Shown one piece after another: positions 22,356-35,226 of a stretch of 64,000 nt of DNA. The position numbers and the translations under genes were made by a program. Positions within the stretch are counted from its first letter, which is position 1, and every line of letters begins with the position of its first letter. This DNA is from Rhynchosporium graminicola. Taxonomy: Eukaryota; Ascomycota; Leotiomycetes; Helotiales; Ploettnerulaceae. The stretch is from contig FJUW01000004.1 in the NCBI GenBank assembly GCA_900074885.1, positions 310,001 to 374,000 on the forward strand, written 5' to 3'. The notes under the pieces were generated by a model that saw only the letters and a program-made list of their open reading frames with translations, had not been told where the DNA came from and did no database searches.

Positions 22356-25202
22356 ATGAATATGTTAAATGGTGTGAACGGCCATGCTGTCGCACCCCCT
22401 CTCTGGTCAGAAGCGCGGAACGCCGAAGGTCGCGTTTATTACTACAACACAATCACAAAAGCTACTCAATGGACTAAGCCGGAGGATTTGATGACTCCTG
22501 CAGAGGCAAGCCTTATCGCATGCTCTTTCTCTGATCGAATGCTAATGAACTTATTTAGCGCGCTCTTGCAAATCAGCCTTGGAAGGAGTACACGGCCGAG
22601 GGAGGTCGCAAATACTGGTATAACACAGAATCTAAGCAGAGCTCATGGGAGATGCCAGATGTCTACAAGGAAGCACTTTCGAAAGAAGCAGCTGCCCCTG
22701 CACCTGTGGCGCCGTATGTATCTACCCTGGGATAAATTATGGCATTCATGCTGACAATCATAGGGCACCTACTTTCGTCGCTGGCGGAGGCTTTTCTGCG
22801 GCACAGTTCGACACTGCACGAGATAGAGAGCCTCTAGGGGAAGCACGCCAAATTGCATATGGAAATGATGTTAATGGAAGCCGCGCGCAAGTTTTCGTTC
22901 CCGCAAACACTGACCCTGACTACTCTACTTTTGAAGAAGCAGAAGCAGCATTCCTGAAGCTATTGCGTCGTCAAAACGTCGATCCAAATTGGACCTGGGA
23001 GCAGACGATGCGATCCATCATCAAAGACCCTCAATATCGCGCCTTGAAGGATCCTAAAGACCGTAAGGTCGCATTTGAGAAGTATGCCGTGGAAGTACGT
23101 GCTCAGGAAAAGGATCGAGCAAAGGAGAGAATCGAAAAACTCCGCAAAGATTTTGCTACCATGTTGAGAAGCCATCCAGAAATCAAGCATTACACTCGTT
23201 GGAAGACAGCCCGATCGATTATAGAGGGAGAGACCATTTTCCGCTCTGCCAAAGACGACGACGAGCGACGCCAACTGTTCGAAGACTATATCATCGAGTT
23301 GAAGAAAGCCAATCAAGAGCGAGAAGTAAATTCACGAAGGGCAGCAATGGACGAGCTAGTTGATATCCTGAAGGGAATCGATTTGGAACCTTATACAAGA
23401 TGGTCGGAGGCACAAGGTATCATCCAGTCCAACCCACGCTTTCAAGGTGATGAGAAGTTCAAATCACTCTCCAAATCTGATATGTTGACTGCTTTCGAAA
23501 ACCACATCAAAGTTCTTGAGAAGACATTCAACGATGCCCGTCAGCAGGAGAAGAACTTGAAATCTAGAAAGGAGCGCCAGAATCGAGACCGCTTCTTAGG
23601 TCTCTTACACGAGCTGAAGAGTAGCAACAAGATTAAAGCAGGGTCCAAATGGAGCCAAATCCACCCTTTGCTCGCCGAAGACGAGAGATACCAGGCAATT
23701 CTTGGCCAGCCTGGCTCGAAACCAATTGATCTCTTCTGGGATATGGTTGAGGAAGAAGAACGTGCTCTCCGTAGCGTTCGGAATGATGTCCTTGATGTTC
23801 TTGATGTAGGTTTTCGAAAAATTCTGGCAAATCAACGCTAATATTCTGTAGGACAAACGGTTTGAGATCCAGACTAAGACATCATTTGAGGAGTTCCTCG
23901 CCTTGATGCAAAATGATCGACGAACTGCTAACATTGACCGTGACGGCCTGGCACTGATCTTCGAACGAGTAAGTCCAAAACCCACAAGCTTCTACGTCTT
24001 CATATCTGACATTGTACAGTTACATGAAAAGGTTAATCGCCGCAACGAAGCAGACACTGTTCAACTCGAGCGTCAACAACGCCGTGCCGTGGATGCTCTT
24101 AGATCCTTGATCAAGCATCTCGAGCCTCCTATCCGTATCGATGATACCTATGAGAGAATTAAACCTAGGATTGAAAGGTCAGAAGAGTACGTTGCACTCC
24201 TCACTGATGAACTTCGCCGCTCGGCGTTCGACAAGGTCATCCGGCGCTTGAAGGAGAAAGAAGAAGATGTAGACAAAGACCGTGTCAAGCGTCGAGACCA
24301 AACTTCAATGGATCGCCCGGTCCACCGCAGTGACAGAGATAGAGGTGAGCGATCACATCGTAGAAGAACTCGCAGCCCAGAGCCCGATGCCTATGAAGCC
24401 GACAGACGCAAAGCCATCGCCGACCGGGAGAAGAACTACCGCAAAGCCAGCGCTGCAGATACCTTGCTCTCACCCGGCCGTCGTGATCGCGGAGATCGCG
24501 AACGAGACCGCGATTTCGATCTCGACAGACCGCATCGTAGTCGCAGAGAAGAAACCTCCAGTCACTATGATCGCGAACGTAGAGAGAGGGAGACCGAGAG
24601 AGAAAAGTTGTATCGTAAGAGAGGCGATCCAAGGGGGAGCATTGATGAGTTGCCGTATGGTGATGAGAGACCGAGTGGTGGTGCTAGTGGTGGGAGTCGC
24701 AGACGGAGAGCAGATAGTGATGTGGAGAGTGCAGATAGCACGAGGCTTGCAAAGGTTCGTCGTATTTTCAATCATCGTCAATATCCTCTTGAACCGCGAG
24801 CGGCGAATTTCCAGCGTCAGCGCTAGAGATAGGGGCCATCATGGGTTGGCGCGGCCAGTACTAAGTTCATGATACCTGATCCTACCGAGACATTTTCTTT
24901 TCCTGGTCCAGCACTTTTCTTCTGTCGCAACAATTTCAAGGCACAAAAATCTTCAAATTTGCCTTGGTATCAGTTGTGATAAGTATAAGATCGTAACTCT
25001 GACATTCAAACCCCCCAAATAGAGAACAAGAAGAGACATTACACCTCGTGAGCGATCCCCAATCCCTCCTCTACGTGAAAGGCGTCACAGGACTAGGACA
25101 AGGACACCACCGCCTACAGCAGCAGTAGCAGCGATACCCGCCGGGAAAGAGGAAGTGGCTGTTCATTCTGGTAGCGAGGAGGGCGAGATTGAGGAAGGGT
25201 AA
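22356..25202 (+). CDS. PRP40: U1 snRNP splicing factor Prp40 (WW and FF domains)
   Basis: I assemble six exons: 22356-22505, 22559-22713, 22764-23805, 23852-23968, 24020-24754 and 25023-25202 (792 aa). Prp40 is a U1 snRNP protein that bridges the 5' splice site to branch-point proteins. Two WW domains lie at about 14-43 and 56-85 (WSEARNAEGRVYYYN; WKEYTAEGGRKYWYN). A series of FF repeats follows from about 155 to 560, then an RS/RD/RE-rich basic tail ending GSEEGEIEEG. Length and order match fungal Prp40. Intron 1 (22506-22558) uses a GC donor. The last intron (24755-25022, donor GTTCGT) is the least certain boundary. It does join STRLAK to an Arg-rich, in-frame final exon. Confidence 0.9.
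22506..22558 (+). other. GC-AG intron in PRP40
   Basis: The 53-bp intron begins GCAAGC after GAG and ends TTATTTAG, with a GCTAAT branch point about 20 bp before the end. Removing it joins MTPAE to RALANQPWKEYT in frame, which restores the spacing of the two WW domains. No GT donor in a suitable phase exists nearby. Confidence 0.85.
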
Positions 25203-25888
25203 AGTACGAATGGAAGTGTAGATGGGATAGTTTGTACTGTATGTATCGCGATCACTTCATTGAGAGTTCCGAGGCATGATGACTGTGGCAGACAGAGTTG
25301 GGTACATTCTCGAATATATCGAAGGATGGCGGGAGGAGAAAGGGAACGATGTAAAGCATGTGTTTCAAGGATTACGCACAGGAAAGTTCTTATTCGGTGT
25401 GTATTCTGCTCTCCTAATGAGTCATACTTTTGAAGTTTGGGGTACTCTTCGAGCATACTAATCAATTCTCGACGCAGATTTTTGAGTCAAATATGCCATC
25501 AAGTCCAATGATCAATCAAAACCATAAGCTGGCTCTCCATCATCCTTTCGCTCCTATGTGCTTTTAGTGCCGACGCGTAATGCATCTGACGGCAGTTATC
25601 CACTTGTTACCGTTGCCCCCTCAATCTACCATGATGTGCTGCCCGTACGTGCGTAGATACAACAAACGAAGGAAACAGAGTGGTTCGTAGCGATCATCAT
25701 ATGGTAGGACCAGGACAACAGGGGAATCCAACTGCCGTCGCCGTCGTTAGCCGTCTGGCTCTTCGTCATCAGAAGAGACCTTTTCCTCTTCTAGTAATCC
25801 CGGAGCCCCCTGGCCAGTTGATACTGATCCTTTAACGCCTTGCAATGCATGATTCGTGGACGGTGGTTGTTCATTTGGAACGCCTGGT
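25203..25888. other. Spacer between convergent PRP40 and RLI1
   Basis: This holds the 3' flanks of two convergent genes. Short ORFs overlap but lack protein-like composition. No RNA gene or repeat is seen. Confidence 0.45.
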
Positions 25889-28130
25889 TTAACTAGATTT
25901 CGCAGCAGTCTCAGGAGCTCCCTTAGTTGCGGCATCGTCTTCTAAAAAGAACTGTATAGGAGGTTAGTATATTTAATTTGGAATATATACATGGAAAAGG
26001 AAGTAGAACGTACGTAATTTCCATGCAGCTTTTGCTCCTGATCCAATTGGGAGTTGGGCTTGTTAATACGAGGTCTGAAGTTGGTAGGATCACGTCTGAA
26101 AGTGACATCGAGGTTCTTGAGGAACTTGTTGCAGCCAGTGAGCAAAGACTCAGGAGTATTGGCGCGGGCATTGATTCCTGGCTCACCGTCGAAGACAATC
26201 ACTCTGTCAGCGAGGTAGGTAGCCATAATGAAATCATGCTCCACGACGAAGGCGGTCTTCTTGGAGTGCATGATGAATCGCTTGATGACGCGGGCAGCGA
26301 TGATACGCTGCTCGGAATCGAGGTAGGCGGAAGGCTCGTCGATCAGGTAGATATCTGCTGGGAGACCGAGAGCGAGGACGATAGCTACACGTTGTAATTC
26401 TCCACCAGAGAGGGTCTTAACTTCTTGATCGATGAACTCATCAAGCTTTAATGGCTTGACGACATCAGTCTGAAATTGCGGGAGGAGGAAAGCGGTCTTG
26501 ATCTTTTTGAAGAAGAGTTGTCGGACAGTACCCTCAAACTTTGGTGTGATCTTTTGAGGCTTCATGCTGACCTTCATACCGGGAACCTTTTGGTTGCCGT
26601 CAGGCTGGATAGCACCCGCGAGCAATTTACAGAAAGTGGTCTTTCCAGTTCCATTCTCACCCATCATGACGATGATCTCGGAATCAGTGAAGTCTCCATC
26701 CTGAATTTCAAGGTGGAAACCTCCAAGAGTTTTCTCCATGGATGGGTAGGTGAAAGCGCGGGAACGATCAGCCATGAATTCATCAGCAGCTTCAGCAATG
26801 CGGAATGTCAACGATTCCTCTCTGAAACGCAGATTTTCGGTGGGAATGTTGCCGTCGAGAAAGATGTTGATACCTTCACGGACAGAGGCTGGAAGAGTAA
26901 CAACACCATAGACTGCGGGCTTTCCATACAGAACGCAGATGAAATCAGAGAGATAATCCAGAACCGAAAGATCGTGCTCAACACAGATGACATAGTCATT
27001 GGGTCGGAGGAGAGAGCGGATGACCTTAGCAGCACTGAGACGTTGCTTGACATCAAGGTAAGACGAAGGCTCGTCAAACATGTAGCTAGAATGAAGTTAG
27101 ACTTGCGCCTTAGTAGAACAGAGCCAACTTACACATCAGCTTGCTGCACACAAACGGTTCCAATGGCGAATCTCTGAAGTTCTCCTCCGGAAAGAAGATT
27201 GATATCACGGTCCATGATGTGGTTCAATTCAAGAACATCCAGCACTTCCTCGAGATTACTCAAGCTCGAATTTGCCTGAATCAGGGTACGGACGGTCTTA
27301 TCGGCGCCTCTGACAGCTTTGGGGATTCGATCAACATACTGAGGCTTGACGATGGCCTTGAGATCATCTTCGAGGATTTTGGTGAAATAATCTGGATTTT
27401 ATGAGCATTTATCCATGTAGCTCTTGGAGGATGAAAGTACTTTGTAATTCAGAACCACGGAAGTGCTTGATCACATCTTGCCAGTCCGGAGGATTATCAT
27501 ATCGACCCAAGTTGGGCTTCAACTTTCCGCTCAAGATCTTCAAAGCGGTACTCTTTCCAATACCGTTAGATCCAACCAGACCCAAAACTTGTCCCGGACG
27601 TGGTGTAGGCAATCTATGCAGCTTGAAGCTGTTGGCAGAGTATCGATGGGTGATTTGAGACTCGAGGTTCGTTGGCAGATTGATAATGTTGATGGCACCG
27701 AAAGGACACTTCTTTGGGCAGATACCGCATCCAATACAAAGATTTTCCGAGATGAAGGCAATCTTGGAAGTAGGCTCGACCTCAATACAGAGACGACCAC
27801 TGCGGACGACGGGGCAGGACTTCTTGCATTCTTGTCGACATTTCTGTATTGGCGTTTAGTATATATATCCCTTTGCATGAGTGAGGCTATAGGACTGTAC
27901 CTTGGGCTTGCACTATATCATGAAGGCATTCAGTTAGCATTCGATCTGGCTTCATGGCGGGGTTGTAGTGGGGTAGGGCTCGTGGCATTCGCACCTTGTC
28001 AGTGCTGATAATGGCGATACTACAATGGTACTGTGATTAGCATGTCTCACTGGAGTGTTGAGTAGAAAAACCTGTCTGCTATGGAGACAGGATCTTCGAG
28101 GTGGCCATACCGAGTGAGTTTGTCCGCCAT
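25889..28130 (-). CDS. RLI1: Rli1/ABCE1, Fe-S ABC ATPase for ribosome recycling
   Basis: Seven exons join in frame to 617 aa: 28130-28111, 28019-27995, 27912-27901, 27843-27441, 27391-27133, 27085-26014 and 25951-25889. Rli1 splits ribosomes after termination and supports subunit export and initiation. The N-terminus carries the two 4Fe-4S clusters: [14 protein letters not shown] (C16, C21, C25, C29) and [12 protein letters not shown]. The first nucleotide-binding domain has Walker [10 protein letters not shown], signature LSGGELQR and Walker [13 protein letters not shown]. The second has [17 protein letters not shown] and [12 protein letters not shown]. The end reads [15 protein letters not shown] after a 62-bp intron. 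The first three coding exons are tiny (20, 25 and 12 nt). Length agrees with yeast Rli1 (608 aa). All catalytic residues are present. Confidence 0.95.
27901..27912 (-). other. 12-nt microexon in RLI1
   Basis: The exon TGCAAGCCCAAG encodes CKPK, residues 16-19. It lies between a TATAG acceptor (27913-27914) and a GTACAG donor (27900-27895), with introns of 82 and 57 bp. Without it the first Fe-S cysteine and the strict CKPKKC spacing would be lost, so inclusion is required for a working protein. Confidence 0.88.
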
Positions 28131-28708
28131 CTTGTTGATTTTGCGCCTCGCGCTCGACTGTGGGTATTCTTTGTGGGATGTTTTTCGAGAGACCAGGTCC
28201 GAATCCAAGCTTCTCTGGCAGATAGATGTGTGAGCAGGTTACCTGAGGATTGTCGGTCAGTCACAAAGAGGTAAGTTCGAGGACGACGTGTTATGTAGAC
28301 AGCAACAGGACTCCGAGAATACAGCCCAGGGCTTGTATAAGTATGTAGGCAGGTAGGTATTTTGGCTGCAATCGTAAATCCAATATTGCTTGGATCTTAT
28401 TGGTCTATCGGCGAGACCAGTCTTACCCCACCCGTCTCTCTCTCTCTCATAAGCGAGGGGCCTCATTTGGTGGTCGACTGGACTTGCCCTTGCTCCCAAA
28501 CGCTACGCTGCCTACGCGACCCTACAGGTACCCTTCCCTTCTGAACGTTTAGTCCCGGACATCTGAGAGCCTCACCTGCACTTTGCCCATATCACCTCCG
28601 GATACTCCACCTCAATCAACCCACGATTACAACCACCACCATATTTCTACATAATTCTCCTTTTTTGACTACAAATAACTCAGCTGCCTCAAGGGGGGCC
28701 ACATAATT
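28131..28708. promoter_or_regulatory. Divergent promoter region of RLI1 and CHD1
   Basis: About 580 bp separate the two start codons if CHD1 begins at 28709. The stretch has a CT-rich run (CTCTCTCTCTCTC around 28435-28447) and pyrimidine-rich leader sequence before 28709. I cannot assign a TATA box or defined factor site with confidence. Confidence 0.5.
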
Positions 28709-31700
28709 ATGGCTTGTAAGTAACCTCTCATTTCTTAACTGTCCGCTGTCCAGGGAGCCGAGCCTGTCCTTCGAGCCGCTTGCTCGTATGCCTTTGCAAC
28801 AGCACATTACAAGTGTGAATTTTCTCGATATTTCGACTCGGAATACGCTACAGCCCTACATTGGATGTATTTTCGACTGATGACGATACATTCGACAATC
28901 TGCGAGCTTCTGTCCAGCTTCGCACATTCCCCGGCATCCTCAATCGATCGACAATCTTCACCAAACCCAATATCAATACCATCCCTAAGCTCCTCCATAT
29001 GCGCCGGCGGTATTGAGACAACATTGGAGAAACATGTTGTCGTGATCTGGACGGTTTCTGGATCGCCTGCTCTTGCTCTAGGTGGCCTCATGAGTTTTGG
29101 AATTCTGGCGTTATAGCAAAACTCAGATTTTGGTATTGTAGATGCTAACTTCGTCGTCCTCAGCCCCATCGCCGCCGGCGACACTACTTGACCAAGTACA
29201 CTCGTCCCCTTTGTCCAATGGAAACGATTCTAGAATGAATGGAATTACTCTTACAAACGATGATGCCGCTTACGATAGCACGTCGGACCTCTCTGAGGCT
29301 GTTAATGCCCCAGCCGACGATGCACCATCACCGGCGTCCTCGTCGAACCACCAGTCTGAGTTTGGAGCTCAGGATAATGACGACTCCGATTCTTCCGCCG
29401 TAGAGAAAGATGAATATGATGATGCCGACTTCGATATGGAGGACAGTCCACAGGAAGCACCTCCAACCATCTCACGAGAGGAACGATCCACTTCCACCGA
29501 GTCTCGTCGTCCTACTAAGAGGAAGCAACCTGCCGAAGACGAGCACATTTTGGCCAATCCAGAGCTGTATGGTCTGCGAAGAAGTGTATGTTATCTTAAA
29601 GGCCATTCTTTTGGGACAATTCAACTGACGTTTTTGTTAGGGCCGACCTGCTCGACAGCAAGCCATTGTAAGTCCATAACTTGCTTCATTGATCAATTAA
29701 ACACAGCCGGATATGTACTGACTCGTATCAGATCGAGTCTGATGATGAGAATAACGATGACTCCGATTCTGATGTTAGGCCAGTCCACCGAGCCAAAAGA
29801 AGGAAGCAGGAACGTTCGCAGCCTCGTAAGCCCCTTGTGTCTGCTACCTCGCCGTCGCCAGTTGCTAATCAGTATACTCCAGCGTCCAAACGCGAAACAC
29901 CTGCTCTTCGATCAGCTTCAGCATCCGACTCTGATTCCGATACTTATGGAGGCGCGCGAGCTCGAACCGCTACGAAGAAAAACCGTCGTCGCCAACTCGA
30001 ATCTGGCACCAGTGCGCCTGCATATCAGGAGAAGCGATGGAACAGCCGAAGAGCTGCTCAAGTCACGGCTGGAGCTTATCAAGAAAGCGAGCCTGATTTC
30101 GAGGACGAGTCTGAAATGATGACTCCAAATTACTGGGTCGGCGCTGAAAACGAAGACAACACTCCATACATTGATGTCGTCCTGAAGCACCGACTCAAGG
30201 AGGGTCAGGACATAATGAAGGAAGACTTGGGTCGGGACGATTTCGAATACTATATCAAGTGGCAAGGCAAGTCCCACTACCATGCAACATGGGAAACAAC
30301 CACTTCCTTGGCGGGCATGCGTGGCTTCCGTCGTCTCGAGAACTACTATCGAAAGATCGTTCTCGAAGATATTTACATAGCACGTGGTAGCGATATACCC
30401 CCCGAAGAAAAGGAGAAGTGGATGTTAGACCGTGAACGCGACTCGGATGCTCTTCTTGACTACACCAAAGTCGAGCGAGTCATTGGTACACGAGATGGTG
30501 ATGAGGAGACAGAATATTTCGTCAAGTGGAAGGGCCTCTACTACGAATCGTGCACGTGGGAAACATCTTCGCTCGTCAGCGAGATTGCCCAAGATGCTAT
30601 CGACAATTTCTTGGATAGAAGTTCCCGTTCACTAGTCTCCAGTAAGGAAGAGACGAACCCAAACACTCGCAGTCCACACGTCCCCATTCGAGAGCAACCT
30701 TCTTACGTCACGAATGGGCAACTTCGAGACTTCCAAATCACCGGACTCAACTTCTTGGCTTACAATTGGTGCAAGAACAAGAATGTTATTCTTGCAGACG
30801 AAATGGGTCTGGGAAAGACAGTCCAAACCGTATCCTTTATAAACTGGCTTAAGCACGATAGACGCCAAGAAGGTCCCTTCCTTGTGGTCGTGCCCCTTAC
30901 TACCATTCCGGCGTGGGCAGACACTTTCGACTACTGGTCACCGAATGTTAATTATGCCATCTACAACGGCAAAGAGTCCTCTCGGAGCATTATCCGCGAA
31001 TACGAGCTATTCTCTGATGGCAATGTTAAGAAGCCTAAATTCAACGTTCTGCTCACCTCATACGAATACATTCTTACCGATGCGACCATCTTGTCTCAGA
31101 TCAAGTGGCAATTCATGGCCGTTGATGAAGCTCACCGTTTGAAGAATCGGGAGTCACAATTGTACCAAAAGCTTCTTGACTTCAAAGCCCCTAGTCGACT
31201 GTTGATTACCGGTACACCGGTTCAGAATACACTCGGGGAGTTGTCAGCTCTGATGGACTTCCTCATGCCAGGCGAGTTGGACATCGAAGAAGACATGGAC
31301 TTGACCGAGGAAGCTGCCGGAGAGAAGATTGCGGCCCTCACCAACAAAATTCAGCCCTACATTTTGCGTCGTACGAAGCAAAAGGTTGAGAACGATCTAC
31401 CACCAAAGAGCGAGAAGATCATTCGAGTTGAGTTGGCAGATGTTCAGTTGGAGTACTATAAGAACATTCTAACAAGAAACTACGCCGCCCTCAATGAAGG
31501 AGGGAAGGGTCAGAAGCAGTCTCTACTCAACATCATGATGGAACTCAAGAAAGCTAGTAACCATCCATATATGTTCCCAAATGCCGAAGACAAGATCTTG
31601 AAAGGCAGTGAGAGACGCGAGGACCAGCTGAAAGGCTTGATTGCCAGTAGTGGAAAGATGATGCTCTTGGACCAGCTCCTGACAAAGCTGAAGCGAGATA

Positions 31701-34045
31701 ACCATCGAGTTCTGATCTTCAGTCAGATGGTTAGAATGCTTGACATCTTGGGTGACTATCTCCAACTTCGAGGCTATCAATTCCAACGTCTCGATGGTAC
31801 GATTGCAGCTGGACCCCGACGAATGGCGATTGATCATTTCAACGCCGACAATAGCAACGATTTTTGTTTTCTCCTCTCTACTCGAGCAGGTGGTCTTGGA
31901 ATCAATTTGATGACAGCTGACACGGTGATCATCTTCGATTCTGATTGGAACCCTCAGGCGGATCTGCAAGCTATGGCTCGTGCCCATCGTATTGGTCAGA
32001 AGAAGCCCGTCAGCATATACAGGCTTGTCTCGAAGGAGACAGTTGAAGAAGAAGTTCTCGAGCGCGCACGTAATAAGCTCATGCTCGAGTTCATCACCAT
32101 CCAGAGAGGTGTCACTGACAAGGAAAAGAAGGAATTGAGAGAAAAGGCCGTGAAGGCTGGCAAGATCGATGATCCCAGATCGTCCGATGATATCTCCAGG
32201 ATTCTCAAGCGCAGAGGACAGAAGATGTTCGAGCAGTCTGGAAACCAAAAAAAGTTGGAAGAACTCGATATTGACGCGGTGCTTGAAAATGCCGAAGAAC
32301 ACAAGACCGAAGTACCTGAGGGTATGGACGCCGACGGTGGAGAGGATTTCTTGAAGAGTTTCGAGTACACCGATGTCAAGGTTGATCTCGAATGGGACGA
32401 CATCATTCCAAAAGACCAGCTTGCTGAGATCAAAGCTGATGACGAGAAGCGTAAGCACGAAGAGTATCTAGCTCGGGTTGTTGAAGAAAATGCACCTCGC
32501 AAAGCTACTATGAAGAACACCGCGGAAGTTGAGAGAGAGCAGCGCCTCGCCAAGAAGAGGGAGCGGGATCAAGTCAAACAGGATGAGATCGACGAAAAGA
32601 GAGAGGCCCAAGCAAACCGTGCTGACCCAAAGAGGGAACTGAATGAAAAGGAGGCCAGAAACCTATTCCGAGCATTCCTTCGCTACGGTTCCATCGAAGA
32701 GCGTAGAGATGAACTCATCAAAGATGCGCGTCTTATAGGTCGAGACCTTGATCTTCTTCGAGGCACTATCAAAGCCATTACGGATGAGAGCAACAGAAGG
32801 CTGAAAGATGATGCCGCTCGGATCGAAGCCATGGAGCGCGAAACTAATAAGCCTCTCACAAAGAAGGACAAAAAGGCTGTTCTGTTCGATTTCCTTGGGG
32901 TGAAGAGGCTGAACGCCGAGACTGTCATAGAGCGACCAGGCGAGATGATGATGCTGAAAGAAATCATCAATGCTGCCTCGGACTTCAGGAATTTTCGAGT
33001 ACCCGACGCGTCTAAGGCTGCTCACTATTCTTGCGAGTGGGGTGCAAAAGAGGACGGGATGTTACTTGTCGGCATCCACAGGCACGGCTATGGCGCCTGG
33101 GTCCAAATCAGGGATGACGTTGATCTCGGTCTGAAGGAGAAGTTCTTTTTGGAAGAACATCGCGTCGATAAGAAGGAGGAACGGAACAAAGGAGAAGAAA
33201 AGATTGCCAAGGCACCTGGGGCTGTTCACCTCGTTCGTCGTGCCGATTACCTGTTGTCAGTTCTGAAGGCCAAGTACTCGGATAATCAAGCTGCCAAACG
33301 CGCTGTCGAAAATCATCATCGGAACAATAAGAAGGATGCTCGTATAAACGGTCATCGCCGTTCAGACACGAGAGGCTCTGTGTCTGCTTCTCCAGTTCCC
33401 CCAGGGAGAAAACCTCAGCGGATCCCTGAGTCGTCACATCACAATCGGGATAGGGATAGAGATAGGGACAATGACCGCCGTCACGGAGATCCCCATACTC
33501 CCAAACCCGGCATGAAGAAGAGGTACAGTGTACCAGAAGAAGGACACCGTGACAAACATTCAAAATCTAGGAAGTCGGAGAATGGTCACTCTAAATCTGT
33601 CGAAGATTCAGATTCGATGCTCCGCATGATTTTCAAGCCCATTAGGGACAGTCTGAAGCGTGTGCAATCTGCCACCAAGGATCGGATAAACTCGCAAAAA
33701 GAGCGAGCTAGTGTGATGAAGACTGAACTCATAGTCATTGGTAAATTCATTGAGAACCTGGCTAGTGAGGAAGAGGCAATGAATCTTAAACAGAGCTTCT
33801 GGTAAGTTGCTTCAGTCAAAGGTACTGCCTGCCTCCTTGATTAACGAAACTATAGGGAATACGCCGCCGGTTTTTGGCCACAACCTGCAGACTCTAGCAG
33901 AGCTGCCACTGGCGCCAAATTGGAAGGCATGTACACGAAAATCTCCTCGACAAAGGCTGACCCTAAGCCTACTACTACTGGCACTTCTGGGTCTCCTTTA
34001 ACCAATGGCGCCGCAGCTTCTTCGGCTGCAGCTCTCAAGAGTTAA
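28709..34045 (+). CDS. CHD1: Chd1 chromodomain-helicase remodeler
   Basis: The preferred model has five exons: 28709-28715, 29164-29585, 29641-29667, 29732-33801 and 33856-34045 (1571 aa). Chd1 slides and spaces nucleosomes on transcribed genes. The N-terminus is acidic and Ser-rich. Two chromodomains lie at about 295-360 and 394-450 (YYIKWQGKSHYHATWE; YFVKWKGLYYESCTWE). The Snf2 ATPase has DEMGLGKT (about 509), DEAH (about 616), TGTPVQN and ARAHRIGQ (about 900). A SANT-SLIDE-type DNA-binding region follows. The C-terminus has the Chd1 helical domain (MLRMIFKPIRDSLKRVQ). The start is uncertain: reading without the first intron would begin at ATG 29142 instead. The spliced start gives MASPSPPATLLDQ. 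Confidence 0.93.
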
Positions 34046-35226
34046 ACAGCCTGGTCCTCTCATGAGCCATGAAACTATATTTTTGCAACATTGCAACATT
34101 GCGCTGGCGTTGGCTTGTCATGCATCCCCCCTTTTTGTCAGGGGCGAACATCGGTTTTGGGAACGGCACCGCATCTTTAAGCGGTTGGAATTCATGCATT
34201 AAACGGGCGTAGGCTACTCTCTCGGCCAGAGTGGTAAGGTGGAGTTTTGCAGATTTATTGTCGAGCACAAATACGCACGGGATGGGTTATTATTATTTAA
34301 AACTGGCATGGGTTTGATATGACTGAAGGAAACAGTCCGGTAGGGGTGTGTTGACACCAAAAGCGGGTGATAGCTCCTGGGCGTATGGGACGCGAGGAGA
34401 AGGACGATACTCTTAGAGTCATCTTGTGGCATCCAAGTGGCAAATATGTTCTGCAATCTATCCCCTCAATCATATTCAATACTCGTGATTGTGTGATAGT
34501 AAAGTAAAGTGGCTCGATATATTTGCATGGTCTTTAATAGTCAACTTCCCCCCAAAACTCACATGAAGCCATCACCAAGCATGCAAGGTCTTGTTCTCCT
34601 TAGTTTTGGCTTTTGCTCAGCTAGACGAAGAGGCATTCATGTTAAGACGACCCCGACAATCGAGGGCTTGGAAGTATAAGTGTGCTTGAAATAATCCTCT
34701 GCATGTATGTATATATATGTTCACTTCCCGGGCTCGAACCCACTTCACAAATCCACGCTACTCATGGCAGGCAAGCAAGAATGAATAGAATGCAGTAGAT
34801 GTCTCTTAAATATGTCTTGAGGTATCTTTTCTGAAGCTATGAACGAACTCCCTCTAGAAAAAACAAAGTGGTATCGTCCGCAGTGCCTGCATAAGGAGAA
34901 CTAATTATAAAACGCTCGCTAGTAAGATAAAATATATTAAATACCCTCTTTGCCTCCGCCAAATTCTCCCAAAACACCTCTTTTGACCACCATCCCAAGA
35001 TCCCTTGCCGGGACACGAACGCCTTCGCTTCAAAATGCCCAATATCTCCTCCCTGCACCGATAAATCTGAAAATAGGCAAGCTACTTCTTGTTCTTCCCG
35101 CTCTCCAAACTAAGGTCTAAAGACCACAACGAATCCCAAATCATGGATTTCTTAGTCGGGCTTGTACCGGTAGATGTAGCGTTTGATGTTGTGGTGTTCT
35201 AGGTACACGCTCTCTATCAGCGTTGT
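34046..35226. other. Spacer between convergent CHD1 and ATG11
   Basis: No protein-like ORF is present. A GGGCTCGAACCC word at 34732-34743 resembles a tRNA T-arm, but no matching A box or acceptor stem surrounds it. T/A-rich patches may hold polyadenylation signals of both genes. Confidence 0.45.

Noticed and set aside
34727..34760. tRNA-like T-arm word GGGCTCGAACCC
   Set aside because: No matching A box, anticodon arm or acceptor stem on either strand at the right spacing.
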